This document shows positions 53,503-63,270 of a stretch of 64,000 nucleotides of DNA, one piece after another (the stretch's first letter is position 1; each line of letters starts with the position of its first letter). Made by a program: the position numbers and the translations under genes. Under the pieces are notes generated by a model. That model made no database searches and was not told where the DNA came from. It saw only the letters and a program-made list of their open reading frames with translations. Source of the DNA: DASZMX01 sp035551475. GTDB lineage: Bacteria; Verrucomicrobiota; Verrucomicrobiia; Limisphaerales; Palsa-1400. The DNA lies in contig DASZMX010000082.1 in the NCBI GenBank assembly GCA_035551475.1, forward strand, positions 71,081-135,080, read 5' to 3'.

Positions 53503-54807
53503 TTACGGAGGCGTGATGCGGTCAGTTTGCAGCAAAGGTTGCAGCGGCGGCGGAATGAGCAGGCTGCCGTCGGCTTGCTGATACGTTTCCACGAGCGCCA
53601 CGAAAAGACGCGCCAAGGCGGTGCCGCTGCCATTGAGAATGTGGGGAAATTTATTTTCGCCCGATTCAGTCTTGAAGCGCAGGCCCATGCGGCGGGCCTG
53701 GAAATCCTCGCAATTGGAGCAGCTCGAGACTTCCAGATACTGCGCCTGGCCGGGCGCCCAAACCTCGATGTCATACGTCATGGCGCTGGCAAAGCCCATG
53801 TCCCCGGTGCAGAGCTGGATGACGCGATAATGCAGGCCGAGCAATTGGAGGACGCGCTCGGCGTTGCCGACCAGTTTTTCCAATTCGTCATAACCGGTTT
53901 CCGGCGTGGTCAATTTGATCAGCTCCACCTTGTCAAATTGATGGACGCGAATCATGCCGCGCGTGCCGACGCCCGCCGCGCCCGCCTCGCCGCGAAAGCA
54001 CGGGGTGTAGGCGCAATAGCGAATGGGCAATTGGCTTTCCTTTAAAATCTCCTCGCGATGAATATTGGCGACCGGCGTCTCGGCGGTGGGAATGAGAAAA
54101 AGTTTGCCCAGCGTGGAAGCGTCCACGCCTTCCTGCACGGCATAATATTGGTCGGCGAACTTGGGAAACTGGCCCACGCCCACCATGCACTCGCGGTTGA
54201 CCAGGAACGGCGGGGAAATTTCCGTGTAGGCGTGCTCGCGGACGTGCAGGTCAAGCAGAAAGGTGATCAGCGCCCGCTCCAGCCGGGCGCCCCAGCCCGT
54301 GTAAAGCAGGAAGCCGCTGCCGGAAAGCTTGGCGGCGCGCGCGAAATCAATCAGCTTCAGTTTCTCGCACAATTCCACATGCGATTTGGCGGGGAACGAA
54401 AGATTCGGCTTGGCGCCCCAGACGCGGACTTCCGGATTGTCCGCCGCCGATTTGCCGAGGGCCACGCGCTGGTGCGGAAGATTCGGGAGCTGGAGCATGA
54501 GCGTGTCGCGGCGGGCCTCGACCTCCGCGATTTCCTTGTCCAGGGAGGTGATGCGATCGCCGATTTCGCGCGTCTCGGTTTTTTTGGCTTCAGCCTCGGC
54601 CATTTTTTTCTGGCCCATGAGGACGCCGATTTCCTTGGAGACGCGGTTGCGGGCGGCTTTCAATTGCTCGACTTCGCCGAGGCCGCGCCGGCGCTGATCG
54701 TCGAGCGCGAGAATCTCGGCGATTTTGGATTCGTCGCCGGCGCCGCGGGCGGCGAGCCGTTCGCGCACGAAATTCGGCTGGTCGCGGAGCAGTTTAATAT
54801 CGAGCAT
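53503..54807 (-). CDS. serS: Seryl-tRNA synthetase
   Basis: A 434-residue class II synthetase that charges tRNA-Ser. An N-terminal long coiled-coil arm (about residues 30-100) contacts the tRNA. Motif 2 lies in TPCFRGEAGAAGVGTRGMIR and motif 3 in SSCSNCEDFQARRMGLRFK. Serine-binding TAETPV is also present. Length is normal. It shares a strand and close spacing with glgA, but no functional link is implied. Confidence 0.96.
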   Translation of the reverse strand: MLDIKLLRDQPNFVRERLAARGAGDESKIAEILALDDQRRRGLGEVEQLKAARNRVSKEIGVLMGQKKMAEAEAKKTETREIGDRITSLDKEIAEVEARRDTLMLQLPNLPHQRVALGKSAADNPEVRVWGAKPNLSFPAKSHVELCEKLKLIDFARAAKLSGSGFLLYTGWGARLERALITFLLDLHVREHAYTEISPPFLVNRECMVGVGQFPKFADQYYAVQEGVDASTLGKLFLIPTAETPVANIHREEILKESQLPIRYCAYTPCFRGEAGAAGVGTRGMIRVHQFDKVELIKLTTPETGYDELEKLVGNAERVLQLLGLHYRVIQLCTGDMGFASAMTYDIEVWAPGQAQYLEVSSCSNCEDFQARRMGLRFKTESGENKFPHILNGSGTALARLFVALVETYQQADGSLLIPPPLQPLLQTDRITPP

Positions 54808-54849
54808 CGCTGAATTATAGGAGTGGGAGGGGAAAAGTCTAATTGGGAT

Positions 54850-56673
54850 TTACGGGGTGCGCCCGGTCGGGTTTTCGAGGGCGGCATCGAGGCAGGAAGC
54901 GGCGCGAATGAGGCCGCAGTGCGACAGGCCTTGCGGAAAATTTCCCTGGTGGCGCCCGTTCGGGCTGATTTGCTCCGCGTACAGGCCGAGATGATTGGCG
55001 TAACTCAGCATGCGCTCAAAGACATCCTGGGCGCGCTGCAGTTTGCCGGCGCGGGCCAGGCATTCGCTCCACCAGAAGGAGCACATGCAAAAAGCGCCGC
55101 GCGGGCCGGAGCGGTCGGGGGCGGCGTGCGGGCCGTTGTAGCGGTAAAGAAGAAAATCTTCCGACAACTCCTTCTCCAGCACGCGCATGGTCGAGGTCCA
55201 GCGCGGGTCCGCTGCGGAAATGAAACGGAAAGGCGGGAGCAGAAACGCCGAGGCGTCCACGGATTTCGCGCCGCGATACTGCACGAAGGCGCCGAGCTTG
55301 GCGTCGAAAAAGTTCCGGTGAATGTCCTGGTAAATGCGGTCGCGCATCTCGTGCCAGCGCATGAGCGGGGCGGGGAGCGATTGCGCCACGGCCAGCCGGA
55401 TTCCGCGGTCGAGGGCGACCCAGCAGAGGACGCGCGAATAAAGAAATTCGCGCGACGGCGTGCGAAATTCCCAGATGCTTTTGTCCGGCTGGCGCCAATG
55501 CCGCCACACCCATTCCACGAGGCGCGAAATGTTGGCCCAAAGTTCCTGCGACATTTCCTTGTGGCTTTCGTGGTAGGAAAGCAGCGCGTCGAGCAGTTCG
55601 CCGCCGAGATCCAGCTGCAATTGGGCGCACGCGTCGTTGCCCACGCGGACGGGCTGCGAGCCCAGGTACCCTTCAAATTGCGGCAGGAAAAATTCACGCA
55701 AATCATCGCCGCCATCCACGCGATAAAGCGGGGCGAGGGATTTGCGGCCGTCCCACGCAATGCACCGGTCTTCAATCCAGGAAGCAAAGGCGCCCGCCTC
55801 CTCCGTGAAACCCAGGCGCATCAGCGCGTCCACCGTGAAACAGCCGTCGCGAATCCAGGTATAGCGATAATCCCAGTTGTGCGTGCCGCCAAATTCGCTG
55901 GGGAGGCTGAAGGTGGGCGCGGCGACAATCGATCCATGCGGCTGCGAAATCAGAAGCTTGAGCGTCAGGGCGGAGCGGTTGACCATCTCGCGCCAGCGCC
56001 CGCGATATTGGCTGTGCCCGATCCATTCCCGCCAGAAATCGGCGGTTTCCTCCAGGGCGCGTGCGGGGTAATCGTCCGCGTCTGACGGCGCGTCTCCCGC
56101 CGTGAATTCCTCAAAGACAAAAGCCTGCGTCTGGCCCTCGCGCAGGGTGAACTCGGCCACCGCCGCCCCCTCGACGACCCGCAGCGGAACCGAGCTGCGC
56201 AGGCGCATCGGCGGCTGCGAGGAAACCTCCGGGCGAAAAATGACATCGCGCCGCGCGCGCGCGATTTGATGGCCGGACCGCGCGTAGTTAAATTTGGGCG
56301 CGCACTCCATCCGCAGCCGCACCTCGCCGCGCACGCCCCGCACCAGCCGCACCAACTCATTGCCATGGCCCAATTGGCGCAGCGGCATGAAATCGGTGAT
56401 TTCCGCCACGCCGGTGTCGGAGAGAAAACGGGTGAGGAGAATATTGGTGTCGGCGAGATAGCTTTGCTTGACGTTCGCGGCTGTCTCCAGGGGCTCGATG
56501 CGGAAATGCCCGCCGCGTTGGACATCCAGCAGGGAGGCAAAAACGGAGGGGCTGTCGAAGCGCGGCAGGCACAGGAAATCAATCGACCCGTTCATGCCCG
56601 CCAGCGCGACGGTGTGCAGGTTTCCGATCACGCCATAATTTTCAATCGGCTGATAGCAATGACTGGGGCGCAT
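54850..56673 (-). CDS. Glycoside hydrolase family 15 protein (glucoamylase/trehalase-like)
   Basis: A 607-residue enzyme with an N-terminal beta-sandwich and an alpha/alpha toroid. Marks are PIENYGVIGNLHTVALAGMNGSIDFLCLPRFDSP, then GTHNWDYRYTWIRDGCFTVDALMRLGF and SIWEFRTP with a catalytic Glu candidate. The family includes trehalase and glucoamylase/glucodextranase; the specific sugar is unresolved. ATG 56673 is preferred over a TTG at 56739, because the family start MRPSHCYQPIENYG begins there. Its stop lies 43 bases before the serS start on the same strand. Confidence 0.9.
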   Translation of the reverse strand: MRPSHCYQPIENYGVIGNLHTVALAGMNGSIDFLCLPRFDSPSVFASLLDVQRGGHFRIEPLETAANVKQSYLADTNILLTRFLSDTGVAEITDFMPLRQLGHGNELVRLVRGVRGEVRLRMECAPKFNYARSGHQIARARRDVIFRPEVSSQPPMRLRSSVPLRVVEGAAVAEFTLREGQTQAFVFEEFTAGDAPSDADDYPARALEETADFWREWIGHSQYRGRWREMVNRSALTLKLLISQPHGSIVAAPTFSLPSEFGGTHNWDYRYTWIRDGCFTVDALMRLGFTEEAGAFASWIEDRCIAWDGRKSLAPLYRVDGGDDLREFFLPQFEGYLGSQPVRVGNDACAQLQLDLGGELLDALLSYHESHKEMSQELWANISRLVEWVWRHWRQPDKSIWEFRTPSREFLYSRVLCWVALDRGIRLAVAQSLPAPLMRWHEMRDRIYQDIHRNFFDAKLGAFVQYRGAKSVDASAFLLPPFRFISAADPRWTSTMRVLEKELSEDFLLYRYNGPHAAPDRSGPRGAFCMCSFWWSECLARAGKLQRAQDVFERMLSYANHLGLYAEQISPNGRHQGNFPQGLSHCGLIRAASCLDAALENPTGRTP

Positions 56674-56830
56674 GCCTAAAATGTCACCCGAGGCGGCGGC
56701 GGGCAGTATCAGATTTTGACTGAAGGACGCATCGGGCAACGCGCGAAGGATGGCGGGTCAGACAAGCGCTGAGCGGTTTTTCGGGAGATTCCCGGTTTCG
56801 CGGCGCGCGGTGGGCGGCAATATTCAGGGC

Positions 56831-57961
56831 ATGGGTTTGGCGACAATGGAGAAGAAGGTCGAAAGCCGCTGGCTGCGGCTGGGGCGGGTGGCGCGGTGGG
56901 TGATCATTGTGCTGGTGGTGATCCTGGTGGCGGTGCGGCTGTCGCTGCCGTGGGTGATCAAGCGGTATGTCAATCAGAAATTAAGCCGCATCCCGAATTA
57001 CTCGGGGCACGTCGAGCAGGTCAGCATGCATCTCTGGCGCGGCGCCTACGAAATTATTGGCACGCGCATTTTCAAATCCGAGGGCAAAGTGCCCGTGCCG
57101 TTATTCTCCGCGCCGAGCATTGATCTGGCGATTGAATGGAAGGAGCTTTTCCACGGCTCCATTGTGGGGACGGTGATCATGACCGATCCACAGGTGAATT
57201 TCGTCTCCGGCCCGACGGAGGCCACCAGCCAGGCCGGGTTTCAGGAGCCTTGGGGAAAAACGCTGGCGGGCCTTTTTCCTTTTGACATCAACCGTTTTGA
57301 GGTGCGCAACGGCGACATTCATTTTCGCGACACCTTCAAGGAGCAGCCGATTGATATTTACATGAAGGACCTGCACGCGGTGGCGACCAACCTGACCAAT
57401 GCGCGCGTGGTGGGCAACGTGCTGCCCGCAGGCTTGCAGGCCTCCGCGCTCACGATTGGCGGCGGCGGCTTTAATTTGCACCTGCGCATGAACCCGCTTG
57501 ATCCAGCGCCCACTTTTGAAGTCAACGCCGCCCTCACCAACGTGGACCTCACCGCGCTGAATCCGTTCCTGCGCGGCTATGGGAAGTTCGACGTGGAGCG
57601 GGGCAACTTCCAGCTTTTCACCTCAGTGGCGTCGGTGCATGGGAACTACAAAGGGAACGTGAAGGTGATGTTCCAAAACCTCGACGTCTTTTCGTGGCAA
57701 AAGGAAAAACACAAAAACATTTTGCAGATTTTCTGGGAGGCAATAGTCGGCGTGGCGGCGTCAGGCTTCAAAAACCATCCGCACAATCAATTGGCAACCG
57801 ACGTGCCGATTTCAGGCTCGTTCACCAACACGAAGGTGGATCTCTGGGGCGCCGTGGGGAGTTTGTTGCACAACGCTTTTATCCGCGCCCTGCTGCCGAA
57901 GATCGATCAGCCGGCGCATTTGCAGGATGTGGGCGGGCCGCCCGCCGCCATCGTGCATTAG
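56831..57961 (+). CDS. DUF748-like envelope protein
   Basis: A 376-residue protein with an N-terminal membrane segment (ARWVIIVLVVILVAVRLSLPWVI) and a long beta-rich exported region. DUF748/AsmA-like features include ALTNVDLTALNPFLRGYGKFDVERGNFQLFT and DVPISGSFTNTKVDLWGAV. Such proteins may span the periplasm and carry lipids. ATG 56831 is used; another ATG lies five codons later, and the open frame reaches 56750. Its stop overlaps the stop of the convergent putative anti-sigma gene by four bases. Confidence 0.78.
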   Translation: MGLATMEKKVESRWLRLGRVARWVIIVLVVILVAVRLSLPWVIKRYVNQKLSRIPNYSGHVEQVSMHLWRGAYEIIGTRIFKSEGKVPVPLFSAPSIDLAIEWKELFHGSIVGTVIMTDPQVNFVSGPTEATSQAGFQEPWGKTLAGLFPFDINRFEVRNGDIHFRDTFKEQPIDIYMKDLHAVATNLTNARVVGNVLPAGLQASALTIGGGGFNLHLRMNPLDPAPTFEVNAALTNVDLTALNPFLRGYGKFDVERGNFQLFTSVASVHGNYKGNVKVMFQNLDVFSWQKEKHKNILQIFWEAIVGVAASGFKNHPHNQLATDVPISGSFTNTKVDLWGAVGSLLHNAFIRALLPKIDQPAHLQDVGGPPAAIVH

Positions 57962-58434
57962 TGCAGCTCGTAGGCGGTCGGCATGGTCGCCGGCTGCAAC
58001 GGGCGGGCGAAGAGCGAAGGAAGCTGGTACGCGCGCGCCGCCGGATTGGTGTCGCCCAGCCACGCGGCGGTGTGCAATTCCTGCGAAGCGGCTGCGGCAG
58101 GTTGGGCCGCGAGCGCGGCTGATTCCCGGGCATCCCACGACACCGCCCAATTGCGCGGAGTCGAATCCGCGCGGGCCGTTTCGGTGCGGGCCGTGTAAAC
58201 GACCGTCAAAGCCAGCGCTCCGCAAGCCGTCAATCCGAAAGCATAAGCGGTCGAGGCGCTCAGGCGCAGGCGCGCCACGAGGCTTTCCCAGAAATTTGGC
58301 GCGCCTTCCTGGTCGCGAATCCGGGTGGCGATGCGGCGCGGCAAATGGTCAAAATAACCCGGCGGGGGCGTCTCATGCCGTTTGAGAGCCATAAGCTTGC
58401 GCAATGCGTCAAAATTTTCCTGCTCCGGATTCAT
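57958..58434 (-). CDS. Putative anti-sigma factor/membrane partner of the ECF sigma gene
   Basis: A 158-residue protein with one hydrophobic segment (STAYAFGLTACGALALTVVY) preceded by a charged cytoplasmic N-terminus containing ENFDALRKLMALKRHETPPPGYFDHLP, and followed by an Ala/Pro-rich tail. It lies seven bases after the sigma factor stop, the usual place for an anti-sigma protein. No ZAS zinc motif is visible, so the role rests on position and topology. ATG 58434 is taken as the start. Confidence 0.6.
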   Translation of the reverse strand: MNPEQENFDALRKLMALKRHETPPPGYFDHLPRRIATRIRDQEGAPNFWESLVARLRLSASTAYAFGLTACGALALTVVYTARTETARADSTPRNWAVSWDARESAALAAQPAAAASQELHTAAWLGDTNPAARAYQLPSLFARPLQPATMPTAYELH

Positions 58435-58441
58435 AGTCAAA

Positions 58442-59098
58442 CTACTTCAAATAATCAGACAAGAGGGCTTGCAACTGCTGGCGCGCGTAAAACAGGCGCG
58501 AACGCACGGTGCCGACATTGCACTCCATGATCGCGCCGATTTCCTCGTGCGACAACCCTTGGACATCATGCAGTGTCACCACCATTCTATGATGTTCTGA
58601 CAGCTTCTGCATGGCCTCGTTCAATTTCTCCTGCAGCTCGGACAGGTTCAAATCCCGGCGCGGCGTCTTGTCCGAAACCAGCGCGACAAGATCCGGATCA
58701 TTCTCCGCGTTGAAATCGAGATCGTTCAAACTCATCTGCACGCGGTTCTTGCGCTGCTTGAGGAAGTTGATCGTCTTATTGACGGCAATGCGATAAATCC
58801 AGGTGTAAAAGCTGGAATCGCCCTTGAAGGATTTGAGGGCGCGATAGGCTTTGACGAAGGTGTCCTGGACGAGGTCGTTGGTGTCCTCGTGATTGGACGT
58901 CATGTGATAAACCGTGGCGTAAATACGCTCCTGAAAACGGCGCACCAGTTCGTCGTAAGCGGCGACGTCCTCATGCCGCGCCCGTTCGACCAGGGCCAAA
59001 TCACTCAGCTCCTCGCTTTGAGGCTCTTCCAAGTCGGCTTTTTCGAGATTTGATTTCGTGCGCAACACTGTAGCCGCCGTTCGGTTATTAGTAAACAA
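58442..59098 (-). CDS. RNA polymerase ECF sigma factor (RpoE-like)
   Basis: A 218-residue sigma-70 family protein. Region 2 is DEDDLVQDTFVKAYRALKSFKG-like (NDLVQDTFVKAYRALKSFKG) with FYTWIYRIAVNKTINFLK, and region 4 is MVVTLHDVQGLSHEEIGAIMECNVGTVRSRLFYARQQLQ. It directs RNA polymerase to envelope-type promoters. No ATG fits the N-terminus: TTG 59098, overlapping the synthase stop by 11 bases, is used, while GTG 59068 is possible. The overlap suggests coupled translation with the isoprenoid synthase. Confidence 0.92.
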   Translation of the reverse strand: MFTNNRTAATVLRTKSNLEKADLEEPQSEELSDLALVERARHEDVAAYDELVRRFQERIYATVYHMTSNHEDTNDLVQDTFVKAYRALKSFKGDSSFYTWIYRIAVNKTINFLKQRKNRVQMSLNDLDFNAENDPDLVALVSDKTPRRDLNLSELQEKLNEAMQKLSEHHRMVVTLHDVQGLSHEEIGAIMECNVGTVRSRLFYARQQLQALLSDYLK

Positions 59099-60137
59099 CC
59101 CCGAGAGCCTCGGTTTGTTCCGCCAGGAATGAGGTCAAAGCCGCCAGGCTGGCGCTGGCATTGGTTTTGGGCAAACCCGCCAGGGCCGCGCGCGCCGCCT
59201 CCAAATAGGTCTGAATGACCGCGCGCGATTCATGCAAAGCTTCGTACTTGGCAATCATGGCCAGAACATCCTCAAGGCGCGCCGGCTCCCACTGCTGAAT
59301 CCATTGGCGCATCCGGGCCCAGTCTGCCGCATCCGCCCGTTCCCTGACAATCAGAATTGGCAGCGTAACTTTGCCGCCCGCGAGGTCGGCCCCCAGGGTT
59401 TTGCCCGCCGCCGCTTCCGAGCCCAGGACATCGAGGCAATCGTCGTAAAGCTGGTAGGCCGTGCCCAGGGCCACGCCATATTGGCGCAGGGCCTCGCGCC
59501 GGCTGACCGAAGCGCCGCCCAGGCAGGCGCCCAAATCGCAGGACAAGGCGAACAGCTCGGCCGTCTTCATCCCGAGAATTTTGAAATAATGCGCGCGGGA
59601 AACCTCAAAGTCCCCGCGGGAGCGTGTTTGCAGAATCTCGCCCGCGCAAACAATGTTCGTGGAGGAAGCCACCGCGCGGCAAATTTCCGGGGTCGGAAAG
59701 CTCGCCGCCAATTTGAGAGCATGCGCAAACAGGCAATCGCCCAGCAGGACCGAAACTTCATTGCCCCAATTGGCCGCGAGGCTGGGACGGCCCCGGCGCA
59801 AATCCGCCTCGTCGATCACATCGTCATGCACGAGCGTGGCCAGATGGACCATTTCGATGATGGTCGCCACCGTGATGTGGGAATCATTCAAGGAGCCGGC
59901 GGCGTCGCCGCTCAAGGAAACGAGAATGGGCCGCAATTGTTTGCCTTGCGCGGTCAGGGCGTATTGCGCGTAAGTGGCAATTTGCGGGTCAAATTCCGCC
60001 GTTTGCGCCGCCAGCCGGCGGGCCACGCTTTGCAGAAACGGGTCCACCGCCTCCACGATCTGCTTCCACCCCAGCGGCTTATTCGGAGGCGAGGCGCTGA
60101 CGGAAGCGGGCACCCTGAGGGTTTCGGCGGTCAACAT
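59088..60137 (-). CDS. Polyprenyl diphosphate synthase
   Basis: A 349-residue trans-prenyltransferase making long isoprenoid chains, probably for quinones. The two Asp-rich motifs are LVHDDVIDEADLRRGRPS and YQLYDDCLDVLG, with GKQLRPIL and GKTLGADLAGGKVTLPIL also conserved. ATG 60137 is used, 12 codons inside the longest frame. The product length (octaprenyl, nonaprenyl or other) cannot be told from sequence. It leads an operon with the sigma factor and its putative partner. Confidence 0.92.
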   Translation of the reverse strand: MLTAETLRVPASVSASPPNKPLGWKQIVEAVDPFLQSVARRLAAQTAEFDPQIATYAQYALTAQGKQLRPILVSLSGDAAGSLNDSHITVATIIEMVHLATLVHDDVIDEADLRRGRPSLAANWGNEVSVLLGDCLFAHALKLAASFPTPEICRAVASSTNIVCAGEILQTRSRGDFEVSRAHYFKILGMKTAELFALSCDLGACLGGASVSRREALRQYGVALGTAYQLYDDCLDVLGSEAAAGKTLGADLAGGKVTLPILIVRERADAADWARMRQWIQQWEPARLEDVLAMIAKYEALHESRAVIQTYLEAARAALAGLPKTNASASLAALTSFLAEQTEALGVVY

Positions 60138-60190
60138 GCGCCTCAATCTAATTTTTCGCTCCTGACAAGTCAAACTTGGAAACGGGCCGC

Positions 60191-63136
60191 CTAATGGATG
60201 ATCGCCCGGTAGAATTTGGCCGAGCCGGCAACGGGTTCCGTGAACGTGACCGCTCCGTTAACGATCGCGTTGGTGAACAGAGGCGTCCATTGGGGCGGCG
60301 AAAGCGTGGGGGTGGCTTCAATCACCGCCGTGCCGCCGCTTAAACCGGTGACAGTGACGGTGATATTGCCGTTTTTCACGATGGCCGGGACAAAAGACGG
60401 CAGGTGATTGACCAGAATGGTCCCGGCGTCGGCCACGATGACGAATTGCCCGTCCTTATAGTAGGTGACGGCGTTCAAGCTCAGGTTGGTGACGCCGGAA
60501 TTATCCAGCATCCAATTCACTCCATCGGTGGAAATGGCGATGCCGCCGTCATCGCCCACCGCCACAAATCGCCCGGCGCCGAAAGCGACGCCGAAAAGAT
60601 CTTCATCGGGCTGGGAGACAACGGGCGTGGGGACCAGGCTCCAATTTGTGCCATCGGTGGATGTGATCACGGTTCCCTCTTCGCCGACTGCCACAAAGAC
60701 GCCATTGCCGTAGGAAACACCGTAAAGAGAATCGCCGGAGTTTTGCCCAATCTCCGCCGTTTGCAGCGTCCAGTTGGTAGCGTCGGTCGAAGTCACCACC
60801 GAACCTTCATCGCCCACCGCCACAAAGACGCCATGGCCGTAGGCCACGGAGTAGAGCCAGTCGAAACTATCGTCGGCGGTATGCGTGGCCTGTTCCGTCC
60901 AATTCGTGGCATCCACCGAGGTCAGGATCGTGCCATCGGCCGCAGTCAGAACATACAAGCCCTGCGCGTACACGGAGCCGTTCATGGTCAGGCCCGATGT
61001 GGTGGCATGAGGGGTGGCGGCGGAGTCGCCGGGACGATAATTTTCCACGAGCCCGTCCGCTCCCGCGATAAAGACTCCGTTATCGTAATTCACGGAATAA
61101 AGCGCGCCGTCCACATCGAGGCTGGTCGGCACGGGCGTCCAAGCGAAGGCGTCTGTCGAAACGAAAAGCGAAGGCGAACCGCCCGAAGCCATCAGGTTGG
61201 AGCCGTCCGAGGCTACCGCGTAGTAATCCACGTTTGTGTCGGTCACGATGGTGTTCCAGGAAATAAACGTCGGGCCCGAAGGCGCGCCCGCGGCGGACAA
61301 CCCCAGAACAATATCGCCGAGCGAGTCGGCATTGGGCGTGCCGCCGATGGCGATCGCGTAGGTCGTGCCAGCCGTCGCTTGGAACGTGCAGGTAAGATTC
61401 AAGCTGTTGCAAAACGTGCCGCCTTCGCCATCGCTGCTGAGCTGGCAATTATTGGTGACAAGCGTCAGGCTGTTGATCGAGGAGCCGGTGTAGATGTCGA
61501 GAGTGGCGGCAAAATCGCATCCCAAAACATCAAAAGTCGCCGGCCCGCTGGCGGGCGCAGTCCACGTCCACCACACCGAACGTCCGTCCGCGTCGCCGGG
61601 ATGATTGGGTTCGCCGGCTTCAAACGTCGCGCTGCGCAATGTGCCTGTCACGTTGGTGTCGAAACCGGAAATGACTTCGGCATTGGCAAATTGGTCGTTG
61701 GCCGGCGGCGTGGGCGCGGGCAGCACGGTCACCGCGCCGGATGGGCTGGTGATGACGCTGGGATCACCGCAAAAGGAGGTGAGTTGCAATTGATACGAGC
61801 CGGCGTCGCCCGAACCGGCGTTGCCCACGCAAATCGAAGCGGAAGTTTGCGAGGGGAGCGGGTGGCCGTCCTTGAGCCATTCCATGCTCGGAGCCGGTTG
61901 GCCGCTGACGCCTGCGCCCAGGCAAAAGGTGTCGCCCTCATAGACGGTGGTCTGCGCGGGCGGCGGCGCAGTGAAGGCCGCGGCCGTTGGCGGCGCCATC
62001 GCGAAGATGCGTTCCGCCTGTCCCGTCACAGGCGTGTAAAGGCTGCCGCCCACGATGATGTAATTTCCATCCGGCTGTTGCGCCATGGCAAAACCGTCGA
62101 AGGAAAGATTGTTGGCAAAAGTCGAATCCACCGTGCCATCGGGCAGCAGGTGCACAAGGTTGTTGCAAGGATGGCTATGGATTTCCGAGAACGTGCCGAT
62201 GGCCAAAGCATCGCCGCCGTCGAATTGTTCGATGTAGGAAATCTGGTAGCCATTGTCCGCGGGAAAATTGGTGTAGTAATCGATGGCGTGAAAATAGGTG
62301 CCGGAATCCACGCCGCCCTCGCGAAAGAGCCACGGAAATGAGCCGCCCACCAGAATATCGCCATGGATGCCGTCGCAATTCAAGCGTCCGGGGCCGGAAC
62401 GCAGCGCAATGCACGAGGCCTCGGCCGGCCCCGGAAACGGGCCGGCGTTCGCCGAGCCATTGGCGGAAACCAGCGCGCCGCCGAAGATGCCGGCCACGGC
62501 GAGTTCCTCGAGGGAGGTTTCGTTTTCGTTGGCGCTGGGCGGGTAATAACGCACCTGGGTCACCGAAGGATAGGGATGCCCGCCCGCAAAAGAAGCGGGG
62601 AGCGCGCAACTGGTTTGGCCCCCGCCTGTGTCATAAGAATAGAGGCCCGTCGTGGTGCCGACCCAGAGCTGGGAATCGAGCGGGCGAACCGCCAGCGAGG
62701 TGGCTGTGCCAATCGTGTTGATCATGCCGTTTTGGTTGCCGCCGTAGGACAGATCCACCGCCCAGTTTTGGGCCGAGTTGGCCAGGCGCGCCACGCCGTT
62801 TGGGCCCGCCACATAAATGCGCTGGGAGGAATCAATCGCCAGCGCCACGACATCGCGCCCCACGTTGGCTGGAAAAAAGCCTTCCGGCAGCGCGGTGTTC
62901 AAAGAGCCGTCGGGATGCAGCGCGGCGAAGCCATAATATGTGTGGCCGTACACACTGCTGAAATCGCCGGCAATGAGGATGTTCGTTTGCGAATCGACCA
63001 CCACGGCGTTGATCTGGCCGTTAATCGCGCCCCGCAAAAAGAAAGAATTGTCCACGCCGCCGGGGCTGGCCAGGGCGGCTAAAGGCAGGCACACGGCGAC
63101 GAAAAGCAGACCGGTTTTCTGAGAGATGGTTTTCAT
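60191..63136 (-). CDS. Large secreted propeller/Ig-like repeat protein
   Basis: A 981-residue protein with a signal peptide (LLFVAVCLPLAALAS). The first third has delta-60-type repeats (INAVVVDSQTNILIAGDFSSV, LHPDGSLNTA, LLPDGTVDSTFANNL). An Ig-like domain follows (YEGDTFCLGAGVSGQPAPSMEWLKDG), then a jelly-roll-like section and, at about 700-930, at least four blades with VFVAVGDEGSVVTSTDATNW-type repeats. It ends in SAKFYRAIIH, like other exported proteins here. ATG 63136 is chosen for the signal peptide; the frame extends to 63340. Adhesion or polymer binding is plausible; no catalytic motif is seen. Confidence 0.85.
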   Translation of the reverse strand: MKTISQKTGLLFVAVCLPLAALASPGGVDNSFFLRGAINGQINAVVVDSQTNILIAGDFSSVYGHTYYGFAALHPDGSLNTALPEGFFPANVGRDVVALAIDSSQRIYVAGPNGVARLANSAQNWAVDLSYGGNQNGMINTIGTATSLAVRPLDSQLWVGTTTGLYSYDTGGGQTSCALPASFAGGHPYPSVTQVRYYPPSANENETSLEELAVAGIFGGALVSANGSANAGPFPGPAEASCIALRSGPGRLNCDGIHGDILVGGSFPWLFREGGVDSGTYFHAIDYYTNFPADNGYQISYIEQFDGGDALAIGTFSEIHSHPCNNLVHLLPDGTVDSTFANNLSFDGFAMAQQPDGNYIIVGGSLYTPVTGQAERIFAMAPPTAAAFTAPPPAQTTVYEGDTFCLGAGVSGQPAPSMEWLKDGHPLPSQTSASICVGNAGSGDAGSYQLQLTSFCGDPSVITSPSGAVTVLPAPTPPANDQFANAEVISGFDTNVTGTLRSATFEAGEPNHPGDADGRSVWWTWTAPASGPATFDVLGCDFAATLDIYTGSSINSLTLVTNNCQLSSDGEGGTFCNSLNLTCTFQATAGTTYAIAIGGTPNADSLGDIVLGLSAAGAPSGPTFISWNTIVTDTNVDYYAVASDGSNLMASGGSPSLFVSTDAFAWTPVPTSLDVDGALYSVNYDNGVFIAGADGLVENYRPGDSAATPHATTSGLTMNGSVYAQGLYVLTAADGTILTSVDATNWTEQATHTADDSFDWLYSVAYGHGVFVAVGDEGSVVTSTDATNWTLQTAEIGQNSGDSLYGVSYGNGVFVAVGEEGTVITSTDGTNWSLVPTPVVSQPDEDLFGVAFGAGRFVAVGDDGGIAISTDGVNWMLDNSGVTNLSLNAVTYYKDGQFVIVADAGTILVNHLPSFVPAIVKNGNITVTVTGLSGGTAVIEATPTLSPPQWTPLFTNAIVNGAVTFTEPVAGSAKFYRAIIH

Positions 63137-63270
63137 AGAAGCACGGTTATTTTTTATCTGCTTCCGCGCGCCGGGTGACAAGCATAAACCGAGGCTTTTT
63201 CCTCGTGGAATCCCCGATGCGGCGAGTTGCGCGCGGCGCGTTTTCAGCGACAGTAGGCGAACAGGAAGGG

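Noticed and set aside
60404..62341. A 645-codon plus-strand frame
   Set aside because: It is antisense to the secreted propeller/Ig protein, and its many Arg and Gly residues reflect GC-rich shadow coding.
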